Below are positions 42,562 to 51,425 of a DNA stretch of 64,000 nucleotides, in pieces. The stretch comes from Brachybacterium fresconis. GTDB lineage: Bacteria; Actinomycetota; Actinomycetes; Actinomycetales; Dermabacteraceae. Both the position numbers and the translations under genes were made by a program. The stretch's first letter is position 1, and the number at the start of each line of letters is the position of its first letter. A model generated the notes under the pieces. The model had not been told where the DNA came from. It ran no database searches and saw nothing but the letters and a program-made list of their open reading frames with translations. The stretch lies in the NCBI RefSeq assembly GCF_017876515.1, contig NZ_JAGIOC010000001.1, positions 3,100,001 through 3,164,000 of the forward strand, in the 5' to 3' direction.

Positions 42562-44316
42562 ATGGCCCGTACGTCGTTCGCCCAGCTCCTCGTCACCCAG
42601 CTCCGCGACCTCGGCGTCGAGCGCATCTACGGCGTCGTCGGCGACTCCCTGAACCCGGTGGTGGACGCCGTCCGCACCACCGAGGGCATCGACTGGATCC
42701 ACGTGCGCAATGAGGAGGCCGGAGCCTTCGCCGCCGGCGCCGAAGCACGGCTGACCGGCAAGCTCGCCGTCTGCACCGGCTCCTGCGGGCCGGGCAACAC
42801 CCACCTCATCCAGGGCCTGTTCGACGCCCACCGCGACGGCGCCCCGGTGCTCGCGATCGCCTCCCACATCCCCAGCGAGAAGATCGGCACCGGGTTCTTC
42901 CAGGAGACCCACCCGGAGATCCTGTTCCGCGAGTGCTCCCACTTCTGCGAGATGGTCAACTCCGGCGAGCACGGCACCGCGATGCTCCACATCGCCGTGC
43001 AGACCGCGATCGCCAAGCGCGGCGTCTCCGTGCTCGTGCTGCCCGGCGACGTCGCCGACCAGGAGGTCGACGGCCCGCTGACCCGCGAGCTGGCCACCGA
43101 GTTCGGTCGGGTCCAGCCCGCCGCGGCCCCCGTCGGCCGCCTCGCCGAGATGATCGACGCGGCCGACTCCGTCACCCTGTTCACCGGCGCCGGGGTGCGC
43201 GACGCCCGCGAGGAGGTGCTCGAGCTCGCCGAACGGGTCAAGTCCCCGATCGGCCACGCCTTCGGCGGCAAGGAGTGGATGCAGTACGACAACCCCTATG
43301 ACGTCGGCATGAGCGGCCTGCTCGGCTACGGAGCCTGCTACGACGCCATGCACGAGGCCGACCTCGTCATCCTGCTGGGCACCGACTTCCCCTATCCCGA
43401 GTTCCTCCCCGGTCGTCCGGGGGCGAAGAACCCGCCTCAGATCGTCCAGATCGACGCCGAGGCCTCCCGCCTGGGCCGCCGCGTCCCGCTGGACCTCGCG
43501 ATCCACGGCGACATCGCCCTCACCCTGCAGGCCGTGCTCCCGCTGCTGACCAGCGCCAAGAGCGCCCGCTTCCTGCACCGCATGCTGAAGGCCCACCACA
43601 AGGCGCTCACCGGGGCCGTCGCCGCGTACACCAAGAACGTGGAGCGGATGCGGCCGATCCACCCGGAGTTCGCCGCCGACGTGCTCGACGACCTCGCCGA
43701 GGACGACGCGGTGTTCACCGTGGACACCGGCATGTGCAACGTGTGGGGCGCCCGCTACATCACCCCCAACGGCCGACGGCGCGTGTTCGGCTCCTGGCAC
43801 CACGGCTCCATGGCCAACGCCCTGCCGCAGGCCATCGGCGCCTCCCTGGCGTTCCCGGACCGCCAGGTGATCTCGATGAGCGGCGACGGCGGCCTGGGGA
43901 TGCTGATGGGCGAGCTGCTGACCGTGAAGCTGCACGAGCTGAACACCAAGATCGTCGTGTTCAACAACTCCAGCCTCGGCATGGTCAAGCTCGAGATGCT
44001 GGTCGAGGGCCTGCCGGACCACGGCACCGACCACGAGGACGTCGACTACGCCGCGATCGCGCAGGGCGTGGGGATCCACGCGGTGCGGATCACCGATCCC
44101 AGGAAGCTGAAGAAGCAGCTGGCCGAAGCGCTGGCCACGAAGGGACCGGTGCTGATCGACGTGGTCACCGACCCTGACGCGCTGTCGATGCCCCCGAAGA
44201 TCTCCGCGCAGCAGATCCGCGGCTTCGCGACCGCGTCGACCAAGATCGTCCTCGGCGGCGGCGTGGGCAAGATGATCGACATGGCCGCCTCCAACCTGCG
44301 CAACATGCCCCGATGA
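42562..44316 (+). CDS. poxB: Pyruvate oxidase / quinone-dependent pyruvate dehydrogenase (PoxB-like)
   Basis: A 584-residue ThDP- and FAD-dependent enzyme that oxidises pyruvate to acetate and CO2 (quinone type) or to acetyl phosphate. The PYR domain (about 1-175) holds ERIYGVVGDSLNPVVDAV and the catalytic Glu in HVRNEEAGAFAAGAEARLTG. The middle FAD domain is 190-340. The PP domain has the ThDP motif SGDGGLGMLMGELLTVK...NN (about 440-475) and VDTGMCNVWGARY. AGGAGG lies ten bases before ATG 42562. The C-terminal membrane-binding tail of quinone-type enzymes is plausible but not certain. Confidence 0.88.
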   Translation: MARTSFAQLLVTQLRDLGVERIYGVVGDSLNPVVDAVRTTEGIDWIHVRNEEAGAFAAGAEARLTGKLAVCTGSCGPGNTHLIQGLFDAHRDGAPVLAIASHIPSEKIGTGFFQETHPEILFRECSHFCEMVNSGEHGTAMLHIAVQTAIAKRGVSVLVLPGDVADQEVDGPLTRELATEFGRVQPAAAPVGRLAEMIDAADSVTLFTGAGVRDAREEVLELAERVKSPIGHAFGGKEWMQYDNPYDVGMSGLLGYGACYDAMHEADLVILLGTDFPYPEFLPGRPGAKNPPQIVQIDAEASRLGRRVPLDLAIHGDIALTLQAVLPLLTSAKSARFLHRMLKAHHKALTGAVAAYTKNVERMRPIHPEFAADVLDDLAEDDAVFTVDTGMCNVWGARYITPNGRRRVFGSWHHGSMANALPQAIGASLAFPDRQVISMSGDGGLGMLMGELLTVKLHELNTKIVVFNNSSLGMVKLEMLVEGLPDHGTDHEDVDYAAIAQGVGIHAVRITDPRKLKKQLAEALATKGPVLIDVVTDPDALSMPPKISAQQIRGFATASTKIVLGGGVGKMIDMAASNLRNMPR

Positions 44317-44401
44317 GGACGAGAACCAGCCGGGTCCCTGAGGCTCCGTGTGGAATGCTGGCACTCGCAGTCCCATCGCATCTCACGGAGGTTGCCGTTC
44401 C

Positions 44402-45466
44402 ATGGCCCTGATCCATCCGCGCAGCCTGGAGCGCTGGCAGGAGTGGCGCAGTTCGCGGCGTCGCGCCATCGGCATCCATCGCGCCGTGCCCCCGCGGTTG
44501 CGCCGCGCCGCCGGATCGGGCGAGTCGGCCCTGCCGAGCGGCTACGTGCTGCACACCCGTGCCGGGGACGGCTCGGCCCCCGTCCTGCTGGGCGTGGACA
44601 CCACCTCGGACACCACCCGCGGCGGACTGCTGGTGGCGCTGACCTACCTGCACGGCACCGCCGCGGTGCTCACGCCCGCCGGGCTGGAGCTGCCCGAGCT
44701 GACCGGCCCCGACTGGGACCACCGCCGCCTCGACGACCCCCGCCCCGCTCTCGGCGAGCTCGGCGTCTCCTCGGCGCTCACGCTCGGCTGGCACCGGGAC
44801 GTCGGCCGCCTGGTCCACGAGTGGGCGCTGGCCGCCGACGTCCCCAGCGCCGTCGTCCAGCACGACGTGCTGTCCCCGTTCGCGCCCCCGCTGCCGCCCC
44901 ACACCACCTTCCTGGCCTGGTCCGCGGCCGACGGCGACTTCCAGCGCGCCGGACGGGACGACGTCGAGGTGCGGGTGGTCGGGTCCCAGCGCCTGTGGCA
45001 GGCCGGCCACGAAGAACCTGGGGGCTCCGGGGTCCGCGGGGACCGGCCCGTTTTCCTGGGCCAGCTCGCCTCCATCGAACTGCCCCGGCGGTACACGTTC
45101 GGCGCCGCCCACTCCTACTGCCGCTTCACCGACGCGCTCTACCAGCCGGGAGATGAGGAGACCGACCGCTTCTCCCGCGCCGCGCACGCGCTGCTGCGCC
45201 GCCGCGGCGTCGACCTCCAGGTCCCCCCGCTGCCGGTGGCCGATCAGGAACGGCCCGTGGTGGCCGTGTACTCCGCCGACGTCCTCGAGGCCGCCGTGCG
45301 CGGCCTGCCCGCCTGGGTGCACGGTCCGCGGATGCCGACCTGGATCCACGAGCAGTGGGAGCGATACGGGATGCGCCGCACCGGCGCGGAGCCCACCCCG
45401 GCCCCACCGCAGGACGCCGACGAGCCCGCCCGCCTGATCGCCCAGATCCTCGAGGGCACTGCGTGA
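44402..45466 (+). CDS. Possible GT-B-fold protein in operon with manA
   Basis: A 354-residue protein I do not recognise with confidence. The first half holds VLLGVDTTSDTTRGGLLVALTYLHG and a Pro-rich middle; the second half has YQPGDEETDRFSRAAHALLRRRGVD and VVAVYSADVLEAAVRGLPAWVHGP, which resemble the donor-binding region of GT-B glycosyltransferases and CDP-glycerol transferases. The ATG at 44402 has GGAGG 10-12 bases upstream. Its TGA overlaps the GTG of the manA gene (GTGA), so the two are translated together, fitting a role in mannose-containing polymers. Confidence 0.5.
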   Translation: MALIHPRSLERWQEWRSSRRRAIGIHRAVPPRLRRAAGSGESALPSGYVLHTRAGDGSAPVLLGVDTTSDTTRGGLLVALTYLHGTAAVLTPAGLELPELTGPDWDHRRLDDPRPALGELGVSSALTLGWHRDVGRLVHEWALAADVPSAVVQHDVLSPFAPPLPPHTTFLAWSAADGDFQRAGRDDVEVRVVGSQRLWQAGHEEPGGSGVRGDRPVFLGQLASIELPRRYTFGAAHSYCRFTDALYQPGDEETDRFSRAAHALLRRRGVDLQVPPLPVADQERPVVAVYSADVLEAAVRGLPAWVHGPRMPTWIHEQWERYGMRRTGAEPTPAPPQDADEPARLIAQILEGTA

Positions 45467-46743
45467 GCATGCTCGCGCTCGACGGGCATCTGCAGCACTA
45501 CTCCTGGGGATCGACCACGGCCCTGCCGCAGTTCCTGGGCCGCGAGAGCGACGGCAGGGCATGGGCCGAGGTCTGGTTCGGAGCACACCCGCTCGCGCCC
45601 GCCACCGCGCCCGGGGGGCGCCGCCTGGACGACGTGATCGCCGCCGATCCCGCCCGGATGCTGGGGGCCGACGTCGGCCGCGCCTTCGGCGACCGTCTGC
45701 CCTACCTGCTGAAGGTGATCGCGCCGGAGCGCCCGCTGTCGCTGCAGGTCCACCCCACCCGCGAGCACGCCGCGGAGTCCTTCGCCGCCGAGAACGCCGC
45801 CGGCCTCGCCCTGGACTCCCCGCTGCGCACCTACCGCGACGCCAACCACAAGCCGGAGATGCTCATCGCCCTGACCCGATTCACGGCGCTGTGCGGGTTC
45901 CGCACCCCGCGCCGGGCGGCCGTCATCCTGGAGGGCCTGGGCACCGACCTCACCGACCGCCTCCACCGCCTGCTGGTCGACAACCCCACCGCGCACGGGA
46001 TGCGGGCCGCCTTCCGCACCCTGGTCTCCACCTCGATGCGGCCGACGGCCCAGGCGGTGGGCGAGGTGGTCGAGGCGTGCCGGGCCCGCACCCGTGCAGG
46101 CACCTCGCCCTCACCGCGCATCGACCGCTTCGTCTCGCTGCTGGCCGAGGATCATCCCGGGGACCCCGGCGTGGTCGCCGCGCTGCTGCTGAACCCCGTC
46201 ACCCTGGACGCAGGGGAGGCGATGTACGTGCCCGCGGGCGCGCTGCACGCCTACATCCACGGCATGGGCCTGGAGGTGATGGCCGCCAGCGACAACGTGC
46301 TGCGCGCCGGCCTGACGCCGAAGAAGGTCGACGCCGACGAGGTGCTCCAGTGCGTCAGCGTCACCGCCGCCCCGCCGCTGCGGGTCGCCCCCGAGCGGCA
46401 GTCGGCGACCTCCATCGCCTACTACGCCCCGGTCGACGACTTCGAGCTCGCCCTGACCGAGCTCCCGGGCACGGCCGAGTCCGGGGAGAGCATGGCATCC
46501 GGGGCGCCCGAAGCGACCGGGGCTTCCGGGGCGACCGGGGCGCCGGAGGGGTCCGGGGACGAGCCGGTGCGGATCCCGGGCAGCGGGCCGCGGATCGTGC
46601 TGGGCCTGGAGGGGGAGATGACGTTGAGCACGGGATCGGGCACCCACGCCCTGGCCGCCGGGCAGGCCGTCTTCGTGCCGGCCGCCGAGGGGACCCTGCG
46701 CGCCCACGGGCACGGACGGTTCGCCCAGGCCAGCGTTCCCTGA
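45463..46743 (+). CDS. manA: Mannose-6-phosphate isomerase, class I
   Basis: A 426-residue zinc isomerase that interconverts fructose 6-phosphate and mannose 6-phosphate for GDP-mannose synthesis. The metal-site motifs are QVHPTREHA (about residue 86) and NHKPE (about 126), and the C-terminal VPAGALHAYIHGMGLEVMAASDNVLRAGLTPKKV is the type I signature. A Gly/Ala/Ser-rich insert (EATGASGATGAPEG) lies near residue 350. GTG 45463 overlaps the preceding stop; ATG 45469 is a possible alternative. A series of GC-rich 16-17-bp repeats follows the stop codon. Confidence 0.9.
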   Translation: MSMLALDGHLQHYSWGSTTALPQFLGRESDGRAWAEVWFGAHPLAPATAPGGRRLDDVIAADPARMLGADVGRAFGDRLPYLLKVIAPERPLSLQVHPTREHAAESFAAENAAGLALDSPLRTYRDANHKPEMLIALTRFTALCGFRTPRRAAVILEGLGTDLTDRLHRLLVDNPTAHGMRAAFRTLVSTSMRPTAQAVGEVVEACRARTRAGTSPSPRIDRFVSLLAEDHPGDPGVVAALLLNPVTLDAGEAMYVPAGALHAYIHGMGLEVMAASDNVLRAGLTPKKVDADEVLQCVSVTAAPPLRVAPERQSATSIAYYAPVDDFELALTELPGTAESGESMASGAPEATGASGATGAPEGSGDEPVRIPGSGPRIVLGLEGEMTLSTGSGTHALAAGQAVFVPAAEGTLRAHGHGRFAQASVP

Positions 46744-46866
46744 GCCGGCATCGCGCCGGAGCCCGCACGGCACCGGAGCCCGTCCCGCACCCGAGCCGGC
46801 ACCTCCCAGGGGCGGCACTTCCCAGGGGCGGCGCGTCCCCGAGCCGGCACCTCGCCGCAGCCGGCT
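46741..46866. repeat. Degenerate 16-17-bp tandem repeats between two converging genes
   Basis: About seven units built on GCCGGCACCTCCCAGG-like sequences (CCGGAGCCCGCACGG, CACCTCCCAGGGGCGG, CACTTCCCAGGGGCGG and others) fill the space after manA. They have the same style as the arrays at 6160 and 25706. Confidence 0.75.
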
Positions 46867-46880
46867 GCCCGCGCGGCGGG

Positions 46881-47984
46881 TCATTCCGCCGGGGTCGGCA
46901 GCTCCCCGTCCTCCTGCGCGCTGCGCAGCTCCGTGCGGATGTCCTCGACGAACTCGATGACCGCGCTGCCGCCGCTGACCGGCCCGCCGGCGAGGAGTCC
47001 GTCGGCCCCCAGCAGCACCGCCGCGGGCGCCCCGCGTCCGCCGAGGGCCTCCCGCGCGCTGAACTGCAGATCGTGCAGGGCGTGCGCGCCCACCCGATCG
47101 AGGGTCCGCTCACGCAGCTGGTCCAGGGGTCGGGAGAGCACCGGTCGGACCTGGAGGAAGCCCGAGAGCTCCTCGATCCAGGCCGGGACCTCGTCGAGCA
47201 CGCGCTCGCAGGGGCCGCAGCCCTCGCTGACGAACACCAGCAGCACCGCCTGCTGGGCGCTGAGCTGTCGCAGGGTGACCAGCGTCCCGCCCGGACGCTG
47301 CAGCACGCCCGCCGGGATCGCGGTGCGCTCGTAGTCCAGGATCTCCTCCTCGCCCTCGAGCTCCTCGACGTCCGCGGAGCTCCCCGGGGTGGTGGCGACT
47401 GGCCCCGAGGCGGTGGCCGACGAGGTCGACGGGGCACCCGCGGTCGCGGAGGTCGACGCCGTGCTCGCCGCTGACGACGTCCCGATCGCCAGCGCCGTCA
47501 GGGCCACGGTCACCAGCAGCACACCGCCGTAGGTCACCAGGGTCAGGGGATGCTGGACCAGGGCCAGGGTCATCTGCCCGGACCCGGCGGCGAGGACCCC
47601 CAGCACCGCCAGGATCGACAGCAGGATGTTGCGGGCGAGCGTCGTGCGCGAGACGGTCGGCGAGGCCAGCGTGCCGAAGCAGGAGCACTCCACCGCCTCC
47701 TCCCAGGTCAGGGCCCGGGCGATGATCCCGAGGTAGCCGAACATCAGCGCCGCGGTGAGCACCGTGACGACGACCTGCAGCGGCACCAGCGGCACCCACA
47801 CCACCAGCGCCAGCACGATCTCCGCCGCCGGCAGCACCGAGGCGATGACGGGGTGGAGCGGCCGCAGGGGCAGCCGCAGGGACGTCATCGCGTCCTCGGT
47901 GCCCTGCCGTGCCCCGAGCTTCGCCAGTCCGGAGAACAGCAGCGTCAGGGTCAGCAGGATCGGTGCCGCGATCAGCACGCTCAT
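46881..47984 (-). CDS. MauE-type membrane protein fused to a thioredoxin-like domain
   Basis: A 367-residue protein. The N-terminal part (about 1-170) has four hydrophobic segments and resembles DoxX/MauE, with LLFSGLAKLGARQ and ECSCFGTLA, which carries a cysteine pair in the position MauE proteins use. A Ser/Thr/Ala-rich linker (about 170-210) follows. The C-terminal thioredoxin fold has the active site EGCGPCERVLDEVP (about 253-262). The combination suggests a membrane-bound disulfide carrier. GGGAG ten bases before the ATG at 47984 supports that start. Confidence 0.85.
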   Translation of the reverse strand: MSVLIAAPILLTLTLLFSGLAKLGARQGTEDAMTSLRLPLRPLHPVIASVLPAAEIVLALVVWVPLVPLQVVVTVLTAALMFGYLGIIARALTWEEAVECSCFGTLASPTVSRTTLARNILLSILAVLGVLAAGSGQMTLALVQHPLTLVTYGGVLLVTVALTALAIGTSSAASTASTSATAGAPSTSSATASGPVATTPGSSADVEELEGEEEILDYERTAIPAGVLQRPGGTLVTLRQLSAQQAVLLVFVSEGCGPCERVLDEVPAWIEELSGFLQVRPVLSRPLDQLRERTLDRVGAHALHDLQFSAREALGGRGAPAAVLLGADGLLAGGPVSGGSAVIEFVEDIRTELRSAQEDGELPTPAE

Positions 47985-48116
47985 CGTCGAATCACTCCCT
48001 CGTCGGCCCGGCCGCGGGCCGTCATCGCCTCCATTGTCCGGGATCGGGGCGGGCTGTGCGACGACGCCCCCGGGCGGCACTCGGACGCCGCCCGGGCGCC
48101 GCCCGGGAACGGGTCC

Positions 48117-48122
48117 TACCCT
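48117..48122 (+). promoter_or_regulatory. -10 box TACCCT of the aldehyde dehydrogenase gene
   Basis: TACCCT ends six bases before the ATG at 48129, within the 144-bp space shared with the divergent MauE fusion gene. Confidence 0.5.
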
Positions 48123-48128
48123 GGGGCC

Positions 48129-49580
48129 ATGCCGACCGACGCGAACACCCCAGCTCTGCCCGCCCCCGAGCACGGCGATGGAGCGGAGAGCGCGATGCGC
48201 ACCGCGATCACCGCCGACGTCGCCGCGCTGCGTGCCTCCTTCGACGCCGGCACCACCCGCGATGTGAGCGCCCGCCTCGCCCAGCTGGAGGCCCTGCGCA
48301 CCGGTCTGCGCCGCGAGCACCGGCGTCTGACCAGGGCGCTCGCCCAGGACCTGGGCAAGAACGGCACCGAGGCCGCGATCACCGAGATCGGCGTGGTCAC
48401 CCAGGAGATCGCGCACGTGCGGCGGCACCTGCGCTCCTGGCTGCACCCGTCGTCGCTGTCCCTGGGTCCGCTGCTGGCCCCGTCCTCGGCTCACGTGCGC
48501 CGCGAACCGCTCGGCCTCGCGCTGATCATCGCGCCGTGGAACTACCCGCTGAACCTCACGCTCGCCCCGCTGGTCGCGGCGATCGCCGGCGGCAACACCG
48601 TGATCGTCAAACCCAGCGAGGTGGCACCGGCGACCTCCGCCGCGCTGACGCACCTCCTGCGCACCTGGCTCGATCCCGGCTGGGTGCGGGTGGTCGAGGG
48701 CGCGGTCGAGGAGACCACGGTCCTGCTCCAGCAGCGCTTCGACCTCATCTTCTACACGGGCAGCGCCGCCGTCGGCCGGATCGTGGCGCGGGCGGCCGCC
48801 GAGCACCTCACCCCGACGGTGCTCGAGCTGGGCGGGAAGTCCCCGGTGTTCGTCGACGAGGGGGTGGACCTCGCCGTCGCCGCGCGCCGCATCGTGTGGG
48901 GGAAGTTCACCAACACCGGGCAGACCTGCGTCGCGCCCGACTACCTGATGGCCACCCCGTCCACTCTCGAGAAGCTCGTCCCGCACCTGCGCCGGGCCGC
49001 GCGGGAGATGTACGGCAGGGATCCGCGGCGCAGCCGGGACTACGGGCGCATGGTCGACCTCAAGCACTTCGAGCGGGTGCGGGGTCTGATCGACGACGAG
49101 AAGACCGTCCTCGGCGGCACCGAGGAGGCGGACCGCGAGGAGCGCTATCTCCCGCCGACGATCATGACCGGGGTCCGCTGGGAGGACCCGGTGATGGCCG
49201 AGGAGATCTTCGGGCCCGTGCTCCCGCTGCTCGCCGTCGACGGACCCGACGAGGCGATCGCGCGCATCCGCGAGCGGGAGAAACCGCTGACCGCCTACGT
49301 GTTCACCGACCGGGCGGCGATCGAGGAGCGCTTCGCGACCGAGACCTCCTCCGGCTCGCTCGCCGTGGGCTTGACCCTCGCCCACGTCGGCACCCCGACG
49401 ATGCCGTTCGGCGGGGTGGGAGGGTCCGGGACCGGCGCCTACCACGGCCGCGTCGGCGTCGAGACGTTCACCCACGCCAAGCCCATCGTCCGCAAGGCGC
49501 TCACCCCGGACACCCTGCGGATCATCTACCCGCCGTACACCCGGGCGAAGCGGGCGCTGCTGACGCGGCTGTTCCGCTGA
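48129..49580 (+). CDS. Class 3-like aldehyde dehydrogenase
   Basis: A 483-residue NAD(P)-dependent dehydrogenase. The catalytic residues are Glu233 (LELGGKSP) and Cys267 (NTGQTCVAPDY), and the cofactor-binding region IIAPWNYPLNLTLAPLVAAIAGGNTVIVKPSE is typical. The overall shape, with GTGAYHGRVGVETFTHAKPI near the end, matches the ALDH3 or coniferyl/fatty aldehyde group that is often membrane-associated. The basic C-terminus (TRAKRALLTRLFR) fits peripheral membrane attachment. It is divergent from the MauE-thioredoxin gene. Confidence 0.92.
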   Translation: MPTDANTPALPAPEHGDGAESAMRTAITADVAALRASFDAGTTRDVSARLAQLEALRTGLRREHRRLTRALAQDLGKNGTEAAITEIGVVTQEIAHVRRHLRSWLHPSSLSLGPLLAPSSAHVRREPLGLALIIAPWNYPLNLTLAPLVAAIAGGNTVIVKPSEVAPATSAALTHLLRTWLDPGWVRVVEGAVEETTVLLQQRFDLIFYTGSAAVGRIVARAAAEHLTPTVLELGGKSPVFVDEGVDLAVAARRIVWGKFTNTGQTCVAPDYLMATPSTLEKLVPHLRRAAREMYGRDPRRSRDYGRMVDLKHFERVRGLIDDEKTVLGGTEEADREERYLPPTIMTGVRWEDPVMAEEIFGPVLPLLAVDGPDEAIARIREREKPLTAYVFTDRAAIEERFATETSSGSLAVGLTLAHVGTPTMPFGGVGGSGTGAYHGRVGVETFTHAKPIVRKALTPDTLRIIYPPYTRAKRALLTRLFR

Positions 49581-49763
49581 GCACGCGACCGTTCTGCTGA
49601 GCGCGGCCGTTCCGCCGGAGCAGCCGCTCCGCGGGCGCGGTCCGCCCCGGCGCCGCGGGCCGCATCATCCACAATCAGAGCTCCGGCACCGCATCGACGG
49701 GCCGGCGACGATATCGTCATCACTGACCCGGCGACGGCCGACGGATCGAAGGAGCACTCGAAC

Positions 49764-51269
49764 GTGACGCAACCGCCCTCTGGCCCTCCCCAGCATCCCG
49801 GCGCCCAGCCGCCCGGATCCGGCCCCGGGGGCGGCCTGCCGTCCTTCGGCCCGCCGCCACCGACCGGCCCGCCCACCGGCGGCCCGCCACCGTCCGGTCC
49901 TCCACCGTCGTTCGCCGGGCCACCATCCGGCGGGCCTCCCTCGGGCGGCGTCCCTTCCGGTCCGGGATCGCCTGCGGGCCCGAGCGGCCCGGGTGGGCCG
50001 GGCGGGCCGCCGCCGTCGGGCCCGCCCGGACGCCCCGGCGACCCGAATCTCATCAACGGCGCCACGTCCCACGGGATCATGGGTCGCAAGGCGATCCGCC
50101 ACCCGGGAGAGCTCCCGCTGCTGTGGACGGGCGTGGTGCTGACGATCCTCGCCTACATCGGCTGGACGGTTCTCATGCTCTCCACCGTCGTCCTGCGGGT
50201 CACCGAGGGCCAGCAGACGGTCGACAGCCTCTGGCGGTACGTCGGGATCCTGCCCTTCGTCATCCAGCTGGTGCTGATCCTGCCGCTGTTCCCGGTGCTG
50301 GTGTGGTGGGCCCGCGCGATGATGTATGCGCGCAAGCGGGCGATGTCGGTGCGCATGAGCCCCACGCAGTTCCCGGAGGGGTACCGGATGGTGGTCGAGG
50401 CCGCCCAGCAGTTCGGGATGCGCCGGGTCCCCGATGCGTACGTGCAGATGGGCAACGGCGTGGTCAACGCCTTCGCCTCGGGGCACGGCTTCCGCCGCTT
50501 CGTCGTCATCAACTCCGATCTGTTCGAGGTCGGCGGCCAGAGCCGTGATCCGGAGGCGCTGCGCTTCGTGATCTCCCACGAGGTGGGGCACCTCGCCGCC
50601 GGCCACGTCTCCTACTTCCGTCTCGTGTTCACCAACGTCATCTCGATGATCCCGATCCTCGGCCCCGCCTTCTCCCGCTCCCAGGAGTACACCGCGGACA
50701 ACTTCGGATACAGCATCGCCGCCCCCGGGGCACCCGGCGTGATGGGGCTGCTCTCCGGCGGCAAGTACCTGGGCGCCGAGGTGAACGTCAACGAGCTCGC
50801 CGACCGTGCGGCGACCGACCCGAGCTTCTTCATCCACTGGGCGAACTGGACCGCCTCCCACCCGGTGACCACCTGGCGCGCTCACGCGCTGAGGGACCGC
50901 TCCAAGCCCGGGTCCCTGTGGATCCGGCCCTCCGGGGCGCTCTACACCTCGCCGCTGCCCCCGGGCCACGTGTGGTCCTCGCGATTCCCCACGCCGGGCG
51001 ACGCGCTGGCGATGCTCGAGGCCGCCGACCGGGTGCGCCCCGCCGGCGCCTCCGGGCAGTTCGGTCGCTTCTCCGGGATCGACTACTCGGAGCGGCCTCC
51101 GCTGCGCGCGATCCAGACCTCTGCGCCGCTGCTGTCGCAGCGCACCACCTACGCCATCCCCGCCGGCCCGTACCGGGACGATGCCCGCGGATCGCAGGCC
51201 GGCGGTGGGGAGAGCCCCTTCGCCCCGCCGGGGCAGCAGGGACCGCCGGCACAGCCGCCGCGGGGCTGA
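49764..51269 (+). CDS. M48-family membrane zinc metallopeptidase
   Basis: A 501-residue protease of the HtpX/Ste24-like M48 family. A Pro/Gly-rich N-terminus of about 95 residues precedes two or three hydrophobic segments (about 118-145 and 160-180). The zinc site is HEVGH (His272, Glu273, His276), with the third ligand Glu in EYTADNFGY about 40 residues later. The family degrades or matures membrane proteins. The GTG at 49764 follows AAGGAGC by about eight bases. The C-terminal 90 residues are unordered. Confidence 0.88.
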   Translation: MTQPPSGPPQHPGAQPPGSGPGGGLPSFGPPPPTGPPTGGPPPSGPPPSFAGPPSGGPPSGGVPSGPGSPAGPSGPGGPGGPPPSGPPGRPGDPNLINGATSHGIMGRKAIRHPGELPLLWTGVVLTILAYIGWTVLMLSTVVLRVTEGQQTVDSLWRYVGILPFVIQLVLILPLFPVLVWWARAMMYARKRAMSVRMSPTQFPEGYRMVVEAAQQFGMRRVPDAYVQMGNGVVNAFASGHGFRRFVVINSDLFEVGGQSRDPEALRFVISHEVGHLAAGHVSYFRLVFTNVISMIPILGPAFSRSQEYTADNFGYSIAAPGAPGVMGLLSGGKYLGAEVNVNELADRAATDPSFFIHWANWTASHPVTTWRAHALRDRSKPGSLWIRPSGALYTSPLPPGHVWSSRFPTPGDALAMLEAADRVRPAGASGQFGRFSGIDYSERPPLRAIQTSAPLLSQRTTYAIPAGPYRDDARGSQAGGGESPFAPPGQQGPPAQPPRG

Positions 51270-51390
51270 CCCCGCGCCGGCGCTGATCCTCGGCGGGTCC
51301 TCGGCCGATCCTCGGCTCGGGTCCGCCCGGGGCCGGCGCGCGCCCGGCTGCTGCCCGTCCGGCCCGGCTGTCCTACCGGTCACCCGGGGG

Positions 51391-51419
51391 CCGACAAACC
51401 TGCATCTGATGCATATCCT
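51391..51419 (+). promoter_or_regulatory. MFS gene promoter (CCGACA, 17 bp, TATCCT) with a palindrome in the spacer
   Basis: CCGACA (51391-51396) and TATCCT (51414-51419) are 17 bases apart, and the -10 box ends six bases before the GTG at 51426. The palindrome TGCATCTGATGCA (51401-51413) fills the spacer next to the -10 box and would block RNA polymerase when bound. Confidence 0.65.
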
Positions 51420-51425
51420 GCCGGG

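Noticed and set aside
40138-44376. A 1412-codon open frame on the minus strand opposite the CorC and PoxB genes
   Set aside because: It is a GC-driven antisense frame over well-supported genes; its predicted product is low-complexity His/Gly/Asp/Val-rich and matches no domain.
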